From positions 4,998,001 through 5,062,000 of the forward strand of contig JBAJFG010000047.1 in NCBI GenBank assembly GCA_037903475.1: a stretch of 64,000 bases of DNA, read 5' to 3'. Source of the stretch: Ancylostoma caninum (lineage: Eukaryota; Nematoda; Chromadorea; Rhabditida; Ancylostomatidae). The notes under the pieces are model-generated. The model did not search any database and was not told where the DNA came from. It worked only from the letters and a program-made list of their open reading frames with translations. The translations under genes were made by a program, and so were the position numbers. Positions 1 to 14,000 of this stretch are shown piece after piece (position 1 is the first letter of the stretch; each line of letters begins with the position of its first letter).

Positions 1-1136
1 AAGCAGTAGTGCGTTCGAATTCATTTAGGACGATTTGTCGATGCCAGTGCGTATGTTTTTGTCGGTGAAACTCGTCCGAAACTGCTGTGACTTTTCGATT
101 TTCCCATTGTTAATGCCTTGCTGTGCTTTAAAGCTGGCACGTATAACATCACCATGCGTCTCTGCGGCTCTAATGTGCCATGCTGCTATCCATCTGCTCT
201 TTTGTCCTTCTCGCTGGTTAAGTGTATTGTTATTCTTTCAACTGAACGACTTGAATTACTGCGTGATCCCTGAATTGTGTATTTTCTCACCCACCTGACG
301 TTGTTTCCCTCATGTTCGTCGATTTGCCGCACTTTTCTGAAGAAAACAGCCGGTTACCCGGAGATAATTAACGTCTTGTCGTGCATTTCCCGTGAGATGT
401 CCTTCTATGCACACAGCTAATGAACACTTACTGGAACAGAGGTAATTTGTATGCTTCGTATGATGCCGGCCGCAATTGCGGACGTCATTGCGTCGGAGTT
501 GTTTTAAGTGTGCATTTGCGGACTTGGCTCCTAAATCCTGGATGTCTTTTAGGACAGTTTTATATGTGAACTTCACCTTTATAATTATAAAAATCTCTTA
601 TGTACTGAGTGTATTGCAGCACACTTTGCTTGTAGTCTTGTCTTCAAATGTGAGAAAGACCTGTCAGCCTACGGTATCCACGGATCTGTGAAGTTACGGT
701 GTCTACATTGATTACCAAATCTCTGTTGCTAATTCAGCGGTCAGTCAAATTGACTTTTACTTACAAGTGTAGCTTAATGCTCCACCTCAACGTCACATTG
801 CTTCCGCTAATACATTTTTTTGCCGTTTTCTCGTCGCCCATGCATAAAGACGAGTTAAGAGATGGCGTCATTTCTATGCGGAGTTTCTGCAATTACGTAT
901 ATGTGGAGTGCGTGTTAATTGCTTTGCTAGATAGGGAAGACTCCAATGATCAAGGCTCGCTTGTACGCGCTGCACCACACTCAACGCGATGCTCTGATTG
1001 TCTGCGTATCCGCAAAGTGCATTAATGTCGTTGTTCTCATTCGCGTTCCGTCCTCATGTTTCGTGTTCTAACCTGTCCAAACAGGTGGTGAGGCGAGTGC
1101 AAGCGTGCCTACACTGCTGGAATCTCCTTAACCGGC

Positions 1137-1242
1137 ATGCATAGTTGAGGTTACCCAGAGTAAACGTATTGAGACCCCCAATGTCACCCATTACAAACAT
1201 TGGTGTCAACACGTTCACGCTGGGTAATCTCAATAGTGCATG
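1137..1242. repeat. imperfect inverted repeat (hairpin)
   Basis: The left arm at 1137-1166 reads CATGCATAGTTGAGGTTACC and onward. It is matched in reverse complement by 1212-1242, which ends CTCAATAGTGCATG. A second shorter complementarity (AATGTCACC with GGTGTCAAC) lies inside the loop. It looks like a small foldback or MITE relic. Confidence 0.6.
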
Positions 1243-1606
1243 TCTGCCTGTACGTGGTTTGAAGGAGAATTTACGGATTTTTCCAACTTATTCTTCAATT
1301 CGGATGTAGTTCTTTATAACCGCTTAGAATTATTCCACTCTCCGACATATTTTGTGGTTTAGCTCATTCTTTGGCGCTAGTAGCTAGCGTGCTCATCCCC
1401 CTCCCTCTCCCCCTTCTCCTTCACCCTCTCCTCTTGATTTTACTATGTGTAAAGCTCATGAGACTGTGCTTGGATACCATGTCACACGATTATCAAACCT
1501 ACGGAAGAAAAGGGAACTTTTGGGAGAATCTGTCACCTGCGGTAGAAGCGATTATTGTTGTGGAGGTTTTCGAGTGATTTTTTTATACGTGAACTTCTAA
1601 TAAGAC

Positions 1607-1626
1607 TATGCTCTCTCTCTTTTTCT

Positions 1627-1700
<74 letters not shown>

Positions 1701-1717
1701 TTATCTCTCTCTCTCTT
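1607..1717. repeat. CT/CTTT microsatellite
   Basis: About 110 bp of nearly uninterrupted (CT)n with occasional TTT interruptions, roughly 260 bp upstream of the GRDP start codon. It could influence promoter architecture, but the sequence shows only a simple repeat. Confidence 0.9.
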
Positions 1718-1976
1718 AATATTTCAAAATGTCTTGTGAAATGCCGCTGATCTGATGCAAATGTTCTGATTCGTTCATACTCCACTAGACTGCGTCATTG
1801 CATGTGCTGCACATACGTATCGATCGCCTCGGCGATGCGTTGAGCGCACAGATCTTTCTTTCACCGCTAATAGGGCGATTATTTTACACTGCTCGGAAGT
1901 AAATGATATCTTTTTAGCTCCACCCTCTACTTCATCTGAGTCACTCCCGCCACAACTCGCTCTCTGTGCCGCAGCC

Positions 1977-2078
1977 ATGACGCAACCGCCGGAGTATGCG
2001 GCGGCTGCAGCCGCGCTCCGTTCAACCCCAGCACAAATGGCGGCAGCGATAACGATCGATCTGGTTGTGGCATCTCAG
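1977..2078 (+). CDS. GRDP gene exon 1 (start)
   Basis: Begins MTQPPEYAAAAAAL, with an alanine-rich stretch, and ends in ITIDLVVASQ at a phase-0 GT donor. The family's first conserved motif (a DLVxAxxRQ/E-like helix) is completed by exon 2, which supports this ATG even though intron 1 is about 4 kb. Confidence 0.75.
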
Positions 2079-5000
2079 GTGATTTCACTTACTCATGTCC
2101 TTCTTACTTTCGCTATAGGTACATTCTATCCGAATTGTTTGCGCCTTTTGCTAAGTGCAAGCGTTTTTATCGCACAGCGTCTTCTCGAATAGCCGGTGTA
2201 CTCGGGGTTAATTGATTTTTCTGTTTTTGCGGTGGACACATGGTGAAAGTTAGGTTGAAAAAAATGTTTAAAAAGGGTAAGGATGAGGTGGGCAGATCTG
2301 TTTTTCACTGAAAGTGAAGGCATTTAGAAATTGGCGCTGAGAAGCAGATTTGTTGCAGCGAAATTTTATTTTTTTTATTTATTTGATACGCGCGAAGGCG
2401 TGCTAAAAAACTCAGAACTAACAATTACCAAAGCTGGCAGTAACGAGAAATGACGAACAAGGTTTGAAAAAGGCAAAAGAAGAAAAACAAACGACATCAA
2501 TCTAATACATAAGAAACTATTCTTAATGTATTTAAAACTTCGTTTTATATACTAGAACTCCCTGCGGAAATGTTCAAAAACCCAACGTGTGGAGCTTTTG
2601 GAGGGAGAAGGCGGTGCAGCCGATCACTGCGATTGGCTGGTTGCTTGGTTGCTTGGCTTGGTCAATCATGCTGCACAGTTATTGATTGGTCTGAGCAGTA
2701 TAACGTTTGCGACAGTTTTTGGATCTAACAGTAGGGTATTAACTGAGTAAAAACTAAGTAATTTAACTAATTTAACGGATTGTTTAGAAGCCCTTCCGAA
2801 AAATCGGATATTCCGTGAACAAAAAGATCTACAATCCTTCTTTTCTCTCTCCAAGGGCTCTAGCGCGCGCTCTCCTGAGCAGTCGTATTTATGAATATTC
2901 GAATATCAGATTCGAATATTTTAGCAGAATATTTGGGCAACACACAGGACTGCAGCCCCTTTTTGGTCTTGTCCCGCTGCGAGTTTTTCGAAATGTGTCT
3001 ACGTATTCGCGTCGAATCATTTTGATGGCAGTAAACTTCAAGTTAGATGTTTTTCTGCCTAAAAAACTATGCATATGTCCTCCATCAGCCAAACGAGAGG
3101 CATGTCCGACAAAGGCAGATTTCTTGAGATAAGACCGCTTTGATTTTGAATGTCACCCTAAAAAATTGTCTGTTCTGTTTGTCAAATGTGTGCACTATTA
3201 AAGCGCTGGGCCGATAAGCTTGTGTTGTGCAAATTGCAATCCCTTTCAGACGTCAGGGGACAGTGTGCAATTTCAGAATTTGAAAAATTGCGCTGCACCA
3301 GCGTGCAGATTTTGCAACAGAGATTTTCTGATTTTTAGACTTCTGGATTTGTAATGTTTGCTTCCAAGCAAGAAACTGATGACGCTTTTTCAAGCGAAAA
3401 TTTGCAACCACTACTGGAACGCCCACTTTTAGTGAGCTTTTTGTTCCCTTATTCTAAAACCGACTCCAAAAATGTTAGTTATAGTCCGTTCCAAAAACGA
3501 AGATAGTTGAGTGTTCGTGTCAGTGACATGCATTTCTCGTCCGCCTCTCCAAATACCGCACTATTTCTCTCGTTCTCTCATTCTCTAATTTCTGCGTAAC
3601 TACGTTTCCTCGTAAAACACTATATAAAGAGCTTCCTAAAAGGAATAAGCAGTTACTATGTGTTACTATGTCACCTCACACCTATTACGCGTCGAGTAAA
3701 CAGCTGGTACTGCACCTACATCTGGGGCATGGAATAATTCCGTCTGAAGTAGACGATAAGTGGGAATGTGCGGTTTAAATACATGGAGCGGACATGTGGA
3801 AACCGCCACCCGCGAAATTACGGAAAAAGTGACGTCATCAGCGAGTCTTGTAGTGCGATCGTGCTGCTCAGATCACTAAGAAGTGGCCGTTTCTTACGAG
3901 AAATTAAAGCTGGCTACCTTCAGCGGTATCGGTGTTATTGCTGACATTTGCTGGGAAGTTACTGTTCCAGAGGAATATCAGGATATATGCTGCTCCTTCT
4001 TTTAGCAATCTTGGATTTTGTCCGGGAGCTAAAATGTTGCGCCTTGAAAACTTGGACCGTTAGCTAAGCTTCATGACGATATGAAAAGCTAAGCTTTGAG
4101 AGCAACTATCTAGTTACAAACCTGCGAGAGAATCTTTGTTACGATATTTCGGTCATTGTTTCTGCGACTATAGTACTTTTTTCAAGAGTATGGAAGGTTG
4201 CTCCTGAAAAAGGATCGCGTTTGAGCTCTGTGATTTGTCGGTCAGATAAATCGACCAATCACAGAGCTCGGCCATATAATCATTCCCCGGTGCCATGATC
4301 CACATCGCTTCTTATGGTGCTCTCTCATATTTTTGATCAGCTTTGTGTTAACAGATTCTAGTGATAGCTTAAAGTTGCTCTTATATTAATATTGAAGTTC
4401 AATTATTTTCTCGGCGCTTCTTTTCGAAATTGTTTCAGTTTCAGTCAACACTTTTTCCAAATTCACATTTTGAACTACTGTTCGTTTCCTATTTGTTTTT
4501 TTTTTTGGAAAACAAATTTTGGACTATGTAATTAAATTATTCTTTGCCACCTTTCACAGCTCCTAAAAGACGCTTCCAGGTCAAGAATATTTATCCCAGG
4601 AACTGTAGCAATGCTGGTTTGATTGCTTTCATTCATTTTCACGGAAATTCTATAGATTATTCAGCCTATTTCCTCAATGATCTTTTGTATTGGAGTTATT
4701 GACCTGGGAAAGAAGAAAGTATTCATGGTCATTACAATAAGCAACTGTTTTTTTTACTCCATGACCTGTTTTTATTAAAGAATTTGGCTAAATCCTCTTG
4801 ACTTTTGAACTTGATTTTTGAGCTTATCTCAAACTTCTCGCATAGCCTATCTCAGCGGGAATTCGCTTCGTGTACTTGTCATCCTGAGAACAAAGTTTTT
4901 CCTGTTGTTCTCGCTGTTATCCTGATTTCTGGTGAAAAAGTGCTCGAATGAGCCGCTGGTTGTTGCTGTTTTTATGCAGGAATCGCCGTTGTGGCGCTCA

Positions 5001-8000
5001 CGTGCGCAGCGTCGATGAGCCGAGCAGTAAAGATAAAACGCTGCGGCCATCCATGCATACTCAACGTCACGGCGTCGGCCTCCTGGGAGGAAACATTACT
5101 GGGATGTCAAACTGATGGATGTGACGTTTGATGTTGGTCAACTTTTTAACGACCTACTTAACGTTTCACAACTTTCCGGGGAATTCCTGGGAAATTTGGG
5201 CGGAATTCGGGGTTTTACAAGTTGTTCGAATGAGAAATAAATGTGGGTGAAGTTCATCTCTAGAAACAGCTGTTGGCGGGTGGGGGTGGCAGATGGGGAT
5301 GTGACGTCTTGTCTGGAGGGACTCCGGACGATTGTACAAAATGGACTTACTAGTAATGAATTCAAAGTTTAGATGACTGAAGCAATTATCGAAAAAGTAT
5401 TAGTAAAAATAAATCTGCGATGTTCACAACCATCGTTTTCCTCAAACGATAAGCTATTTGAACAGATCCCAAAAAGGGCAATGGGGAGCGACGTAGCCTG
5501 GCGATCGATACACATGCTTTCCACTATCGTTTTTTCATGCTCACCTGATTCCAAATCCGGATCTTCACAAGTATGCGTATTAGTCAATATTTGATTCCGT
5601 ATTCTGGTTTTCTTTTCAAATGTTTTATTTATTTATTCATGTTTAAATTTGAAAAGCAAACTTCATTTATTTCATTTTTATTTACTTTATTTTTTGAAAT
5701 CTTTTTTCTTAATCTTTATTTTTTTATTTATTTTATTTTTTGAAATCTTCACTGAGTTCCTTTGGTGGAGAACCAAGTTTCCCTTCCCCTCGAAGGCGTT
5801 GTCGAGAAAGCGTTGAGAGCCTGTCACGTTTTTCCCACTTCTGAACTACAATTGGGTGTTACTGTAAGGGGCGGGGCTGTTACGGTATATTTAGAGTTAC
5901 CCCACAGTGACGCGGCGGCACAGCAAAAGCGGGGAATTCCTTGTTTGCTCTGCTGAAAAGAGGAAGGAATGTATTAATGTAGCCTTAGTAGTTGAAGTAA
6001 ATGAGTATTTCTATTGTTGTTTTTATTTTTCCAGCGTGAAGCGAATTTCTTACGGATGATCGATCGAAAAGCACCGTTACTGTACGAGGCAGACGTAGTG
6101 AATCAGGCCATTCGTCGTTATGAGACTTGTTGGCTGCCGATGCAGGTAACATTAGTAGCCTTTTCTCTCTGCAATCGTTTTGATACTTTTTCGCTTTTGT
6201 TTTTTATTTCTTAAATTACTCTTTGTAATATTCTTGCCCGTCCAGGCTGCTCATCCGGACATGAACGTGATTCCACCTCTAGATGTGCACTGGGTATGGC
6301 ACACTCACATGCTTAGCCCACTTCATTATCAAGAGGTTTGTTGAACTTGATTTTTTTGTTTCCTTTTCTTTTATTTTCGTTCTTTTCTAGTTCTTTCTTT
6401 TCGTTGTTCTTTGTTCGCTTATTGAGCCTTCGGTCAAAGACTGAGGCGCTTTCTGGTCATTGTTTCCCTCACGGCTGTCCATAAGCAACGAGGCGTTTGT
6501 TATAAGCCAGCTGGGATTAGGTCCTGATGAGGGGAGCACTTGAAATACCCCAAAGAAGTTTCGGTTTTCACTATACTCATCCTGGAACATTTTTTTGGGG
6601 GATGGCAGTAGAAGCTCCTAAAAGGTTGACTACTTGCAGTGCTTGTAGATGACCCTTTAAGGAATATATTACCGGATGACTAATTTGAGCGAACAAAATG
6701 GTATTGATGCAGTTATTTTCGATCGATATCTATTCTTTACTTTACAGAATTTAGTCCAACTTCTCAGCTTATTAGCTGATCTTTTTCTGTGTGTACAACC
6801 TGTATTATGTGGTGCCTCCTATTCCTGCTCTCTTATTTCCTGATCTACCTCCTATTATAGTTCAAATATTATTTAAAATTTAGACCTGTTTCTCACACGG
6901 GGTCAACTCAACAAATTATGTCGTTTTTTTTTCTTCAGAAATTCATGCACCATATTTGTCCTTTGTTGTTGTCGTATAGTCTTCGATCTTATTCTAATTT
7001 GATCTTTTACGCTCTTTGTATTTATTCTTAATTTTGTAATTTTTGGAGGTTGCTGTAGCTATCATCATTAATTCTTATTCCAGTCTATGTAGAATTGTGG
7101 TGCGCTTCCACTGGAGCTTCCACTAAGAAACAAATATTGGATTCAAACTTCCACAGATCTCAAGCGAAATCGATTTTTTTTTGTGTGGAGCAGTGTTATT
7201 GGGTGCTACACCTTAGCTGCTAACGTGCTGGAGGTGCTCACCTCATTTGCATCATTTCCCCGCTTTCTCACCCTCTTTTTTCGTTCATCGCTATGTGACA
7301 ATATTGATATCTGTGATAAATCTGGGGACGCAGTCCGAAAAGTGTGATATATCGACTACGAATCCTGGCGACACCCCCTCCCTCATTTGGTGTCAGCCTC
7401 CTCACAATTGCTGCTCAAACTTTCCTCAAACTGTGAGCTGAAGCGCTCGTCTTCTTAATAAATAGATACAGCAAGAGTCTGAGATAAGCCAGGATGCGAA
7501 CGCATCGTTGTAAGGATGGGTAAAGTCATACCCACGGGTAGCAGTTGAGTGTAGAGAACATCACGTGTGCGAAATATGTTAATGGGTGAAATATTTACCA
7601 TGGGTGATCTAATTAATGGCTCAGAAGGGCTAGTTGAGATCAGAAAAATGGTGTGATGTTTCCCACTGAGCAGTGGAGAAGAAGTGCTCGAATGAGTGTC
7701 ATACATCTGCGGCATCATGTTCATTTTACACCGTGGTCGGCGGCTCGCTGCCGGCTGGTGGTGGCGGGCGCCGCGAGTTTTTCGTCACCGTTGATGGGGT
7801 ATGTTATGATATTAGCTTGGTTCAGCAGCGGGAATATGGTGCATGGAAGCTGCAGCAGCTTCTGCAATGAAACTCATTCTATCGGAAAGGGATCGGTTCG
7901 GAGAACGAGGTAGAATTGAGTTTTGGAAATTCTGGAGCAAAATTATGGAAAATTGAATAAAATTTGGGATGGATAAGAGAAAAGTAACCTTTCCGGGGTG

Positions 8001-11000
8001 ATAGTGGCTAGGATCTGACATTCCTTTGAGGGGGGGGGGGGGGGGTATTTGTAACAGTTTTTATTATGAGAATAGAGAAAAATTGTGTTTTCATCCACAA
8101 CTCTTGAAGAAAACTGCTTGCATCCCTCTGACTGGGATCTTAGACGAAAACTGGTCCCCGCACGATTTCTCTTCAGAATTTGTGTCCCCTTGCGCTGTTC
8201 ATGAAGTAAATCGTAAAAGGTTTATGCGCACGTTTACGGTTATTAGTAGACACCAAACGTTTGATAAAATCCTCAAGAATCTACGAGAACTGGTCCCTGC
8301 GTCACTGTAGATTCTGTCCAAGAATGTGCTCAAATTGTTTTTTTTTTGATCGCATGAAGTGCCAAGCCAGACCGCGGTAGAGGCTGTGTCTATAGCAATG
8401 TTCAATAACATTTTATTCAGAAGAGAAAATGTTGTTTACATTTGCGGTTGTACTCCGCAAATTTCTTGGAGACCAGTTCTCGCTCAGATTTCCCGTGTGG
8501 AACGAAGTCGTTGAGGTCTGATACGTGGAACGAGTTAGCATAACCTACGTTGTCTACTAATTCCTATATTTCACATCACTTTCCAAAAAAATTAATGAGC
8601 ACTTTGTCGATAGAAGATTCGCGAGAACTGTTCCCCGAGTCAATTTAATATAAGCTTAAGTTTGTTTTGGTTGTTCAGCTTTTCTTCTTTGTTCTGATTT
8701 GGCTCTAAACTATTAGTACCCAGTCGCTTTTTACCTATAATAATCATCTTCTTTTTTTTTTGAAAATGCAGCTCAGAGTTCTTTTCATGTCTATGTTGCT
8801 TTTTTCGTGCAACGTTTTTGTATCTTCGCATAATTTTTGGCAGGGAAGACTGCTTTTACTTATTTTTATTTTTATCTTTTTTTGGCAATCTTCTTTATCT
8901 ATTTATGTAATACAACACGAGGTTGTGCTACCGAATACAGTTCCAATAGCATGAGTCAGTATAAGAAAGACGAACAACAAAAAAAAACATCACAAAAAAG
9001 CATCAACAACATTATTTTATTATCTTTTTTATAATTTTTTTATTCTGTGATTTCTTTTTGGAATGGAAAGTCCAATTTTCGCATGAGGAGTTGCCCATGG
9101 ACAAGTTCTTCCAGCATAATTAATAGCCCTTTGTGCTTAACTGAACCCGGAATAGCCATACGTTATTCATTATTCAGTACATGGCTGTCTTTGTGTTTTG
9201 CTTAGTGGAATGCATGTTTTCTGCGGTTGAACTGCTATGGCTGCAAGATGTAAAGTATAATGAGTGCATAACAAAGCCGGCCATAATACTCCAGGGAAAT
9301 GTTGAAGTGCCAGCTGACAGCTGACAGCGAGGGTCGAGCTGAGGGAGTGCATAAATTTCCGGATTGTTTATTTTTCATTGGGAAGAAGGTTAGAACGGTA
9401 AGTAAATACGAGACAGGTGTTCAATTTGATATTTATTGCCCTGAGGAAAGAAGGGATTTTGTAGTTTTACCCAACTTTTTTTTTTCAAAAATGAGACTTG
9501 CTGTTTATCCATCTTTTGAGCCATATTGTCGCGCTATCCGTCTGGTTTTCTCAATTTATCCAGATAAGGTCCCGAGATCCCACCTGGAAAGATCCTTGCA
9601 GCCTCCTAGCCTTGACCTTGTGTTGATATGTGACCAGACGCCTTCAGAGAGCAGCAAGGCGCGCTAAAACAATTACCGATGAGAGCCGCGTAGGCAGCAG
9701 AGGGAGAGAGAGCATAAGAGGACGGCGCAGAGCGCTAGGACATGCGGGAAGTGAGGGTGGGCGAAGTTCTTTATGGATTCGGCAGGCATGTGAAGTCAGG
9801 ACTGAGGGGATTTCACGTGAAAATGCGATAGTTGTGGTGGTTAGTTCGATAGGGCGGGGAGTTTTAGGGTTGGGAGCATCTGTTTTGGGGAGCTTTAGTT
9901 TGTTTTCTTCAGGAAACCTTTGTTTCCCTTCTTACAGCAGAGCAAATGTTCAGTTCGATCAGATCAATCCCTTTAGGAGTTCACTTCATTCAAATGAAAA
10001 GCATTTCCCCTGTAAAGTTGAATTCGAAAAGATTTTCTGGAAATCACGAGATTTTTTTAGTTCTATTCACATTTCCTACTAAAATTGTGCAATTTTTCCA
10101 CCATTGGAAAAGGATTTTCCATGTTCCCATCGAGAAGCATTTGCAGTTTGCGTGACTCTCAGTTTCTCCCTTTGGATTTTCTCGTTTCGCTATGTCCACT
10201 AGGTGTCCAGAACTGGTTATAGGCATCTGCGATATCTTCTGTTCCTCTGCGCATCCAATCATCAGCGTTCGTGGTGTAATGGTTAGCATGGATGCCTTCC
10301 AAGCATTCGACGGGGGTTCGATTCCCCCCGAACGCAGATAGTTTCGCATTTTCGCTAGAAACCATTTACCAGCAGTGGCGGACGCAGAAAGTGGGCGGGA
10401 GGGGGGGGGGGCGTGGGAAGAAAAGTGGGGTCTCCGCCGTTTTGGGGACCCAGACGGAAAATAAAATTAATAATAATATTAATTATAATAATAAACAATA
10501 AATAAAAAATATATTAAAAATAATAATAAAAATAAACAATTAAAAATAAACTAACACAAGATTTTTATTTGTATTGTAAAGTAATTTCGAAAATTTGGCG
10601 ACCCATTCTCGGGGGGGGGGCGCCCCCCCCTGCCCCCCCTGCGTCCGCCACTGTTTACCAGTAACTATTATATATTATAGATGTTGTTACAACATACCTG
10701 TGGCGGACGCAAAAAGTGAGCTGGATGGGTGGGGTGGGGGAGGGGGGGGGGTGCGTGGGAAAAAGTGAGATCTGCGTCACTCTGGGGACCCGGGTGGAAA
10801 GTAAAATAAATGACAACGGTAATTGTAATAACAAGTAATCAATAAAAATTATTTTGAAGAAAATAATCAGATGAGCAGTTAGAAATGAACTTACGCAAAG
10901 TTTTTGCTCATTTTGTAATGTAATTCCATGAATTTGCGTCCCATTCTCGTACGGGGGGGGGGCGGGGTGGTTGATGGCATTGTCTCTTTGAGTATAATCT

Positions 11001-14000
11001 TTATTCATTTATTCAGTACAAAACGAGCTTGTGCAAGAAAATGTCAAAAAATCTGGAGAAAAGGTTAGTTTTACTTCAAAGAAAGGAAAGAAAGTGAAAG
11101 GTAGAACTAAAGCAACGAGGAAATTCGCAGTTATTATTTTTGTGTACGAAAGAAAAAAGAAGAAGAGAAAAAAAATGAAACCTTTCGGTAAGAATTACGC
11201 TGTGGTAGACTCTTAATATTTCTAAATTATAGCTAAACTAATAGAGATTAAGAAATACATACAAGATGCTTCTAAATAGATTAAACTACAGGACTAAACT
11301 GCTTCCTATCATAGTACATGAAAAGAAATGGGAATTCCGGGTGTGGAAAATATGTAAATTCCGGAGAAAACTGTGCTCTAATAGCAGGTTGGATGAAGTT
11401 TACTGATAATTTCTTTCTTGATTCCTTATTTTGTTTGTACTATCGTGTTTTTATTCAAGTTTTTTTTTGCTATTCTCATTCCTTACCAGATTGTTTTCCC
11501 TTCCTATACCACTTTCACTTCCGCTCTGTCTTATTTCCTTTTTGACGTCAATATTTGCCCCTTTTTCCTCCTCAAACGCTCGTCATTCCGTTGTCCGTGC
11601 GCTGCCCATCATTTCCTTGAGGACAACGGCCACGTTTTCACAGCTGTTCGACGCCGCCTAATGCAATCTCAGTCGTCCTCTTTCGCCGTGAGCCTAGCGA
11701 AAGGGTGAGCAGGGGAAAAGTCCAGATTTTCCAGATTTTGCAGATCAGCAGCGATGCGAAAATCCTGGAAATTTTCCGTTTGCGAGAAGTTTCTGAGTTG
11801 TGCTATTTATAAGCACGGGGAAAATGTGTACCATCTGTTGGGTGGTTAGAGGCTAAGCCTTTGAGTAAACTGTCATAAGAGATCTGTACTCAGCCTGAGT
11901 TATGTGTGAAGGGAAAGATTCGCCTTGGCATTCCAATAATTCACGGAATCGGCCGTGCTGCTAGGAGAAACGAGGGCAGCCCTGCGCGCTATCGAGCTGC
12001 TCTGGGGACCAACCGCCCCTGTGCTGAGGATTAGTGGCAGGGCGCAGCACTTGGTGGTCATTGACCACCAGGACTTAGTAGCGTCCTGCAGATTCATTAG
12101 CTTAGGATTAATGTCCGGGTCGTAGCCAACCGCTAACCTCTACTGATGTTAGATACGTGCAAGTACAAGCAGATTTTAGAGGGGCTCGTCTGGGGGATCA
12201 TCAAACTCGTGGCTGAAGATCACTGTCGTTGAACCATTTACTCCATCTCTACCCTACACTCTAACGCGGTCCAGTGATAAGCAGGTGTTGCTCAACCTGT
12301 AGGAGACATATCATGTTGGAATTTTGACTGTAGATGCGCACTATACCAACAAGTATCTCCCAAAAGTGGCATCCTTCGTTTTCGAGAAACCGTCTTTGTT
12401 TTTGAAAAAAACCGTCATTATAGGTCAAAAGGAGGTTTTTGACCATTTTTTGACCATTAATGACGGTTTTTTTTCAAAAACGAAGATGGTTTCTCGAAAA
12501 CGAAAGATGCCACTTTGGAGGAGAGTTGATACCACCTAGGCACACTACTTGGAGTTGACAGCATATCAGAATACTTTTTCAAATGAGAGAAATCCCCTGG
12601 GAAAGTTCCGGGTTTGGGAAAAAACGCGCTCCAATAACAATTTCTTGTATCTGGGAGGTCCTATAACAAGTTTCAACGAGTTCTAGCGGGATCAAACTCT
12701 TTCGTACTGAGGTCGGCTTTTCGAGGACTTTAGCTTGAATTTGAGATGAATTAGGCTGTCTTTGCTAAATGCTACGCATTTGTTGCTGAAACATCATTCG
12801 TCCTCTCACTAACGTTTATTTAAGTCACTTTTTTAGTGCTATCTGCTTTTCCTGAAAGAACCCTAGTATGTAGGTACTTAGTAGCCCATTTCGGAATCCG
12901 ACTGGGCTTAGTACTCCCCAACCGACACTGACCACCTAGTGCTGTGACGTGATCAGTGGTGAGGATTGTTTGGAGCGATGCTAGTTATTCGTTTTAGGGC
13001 GTTTTCCTGGAAAAGGAGAAGTAATTGCGCTTAATCCTTGTTCTTTCTTCGTACTGAGAAGTAGTTTATGCATGAGGAATCCTGGACTGACTGTCATAAA
13101 GTAGGATTATTTAGTGGATCGTCGCTTTCACCTGCTTGGATTGAAAATTTCTGGAAAAAACAACTAAATGCAGAGCTAGACCTTTGTTGTTACACCATAT
13201 ATGGTGTTTCTTTTGTCGCGCCGTCCTCATGCTGTTCCATCGTCCCGAATTATCCGGAAGTTTCTCCGATTCCGAGAATAGAGAGCAGAGTGACTTCTTC
13301 ATTTATCTGCTCTCTGTGCCTAAGCTGTGATTAATTGACATTATGCAGATGTCGGCCATTTTTTGGGAACACGGCGCTCCCTTTCCTATATTTTGCTTGA
13401 GAACTATTAAAATGTTGGTACCGCATTTGCCAATCTTGTATGTACTTATTGATTTTCTACTCTTCTCAAAAGGATTTTAGCATTTCGCCGGCAGGGATGT
13501 TTCCCATGGTGTCGTATTTCTTGCGGATGGAAGCGCATCATAGTGGCATTTATTATAGGAATAGCCATCCTAGCCATGCTATTGCTTGGATAAGCAGAAT
13601 CTGGGCGAATGTGTAACTGCAGGGCATATATGGTTGTCGTGGAAACCTTTTTTGCACATCATGTGAAATTTCAGCGTTTGAAGCGTGAGGGAATTTCCGC
13701 TTTACTGACATGGTTTTGAAATTGTTAAGCGAAGAGAAATGGTAATTTTTATTACATTAGCTGAGGTAACAATTAAAATGAGCACTGCAGAAACTAAATA
13801 AATTCTGCTGATGGTAATGTTTTCACTAGAATAGCTGGAGAGTAGGGATCTTCGGCGATCTATCCTCCTGCTGCTTAAAAGTTTGTTTTGATGCCCTTAG
13901 CCTTTGTTCGATAAGTTTTCGCGGCTTGTACTCCTATATTCTTTTCTTCCCAAACGTTTAGAATATTTAGCTCTCCGGAAATTCACGTAGACTCAGACAA

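Larger units (their letters stand above)
1..1976. other. upstream region of the GRDP gene; no gene recognised
   Basis: I see no convincing coding exon here; the short ORFs lack codon bias or family likeness. The stretch holds a hairpin repeat (about 1137-1242), a CT microsatellite (about 1607-1717) and, next to the first ATG, presumably the promoter and 5' UTR of the GRDP gene. CTGTGCCGCAG ends 2 bases before the ATG and could be a trans-splice acceptor, although its pyrimidine tract is weak. Confidence 0.5.

Noticed and set aside
5762..5956. ORF VENQVSLPLEGVVEKALRAC as an extra GRDP exon
   Set aside because: Exon 1 joins exon 2 in phase and in family order without it, and no good acceptor precedes it.
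9299..10082. Overlapping 122- and 150-codon ORFs
   Set aside because: No conserved motif, no splice fit with the surrounding gene; composition follows local base content.
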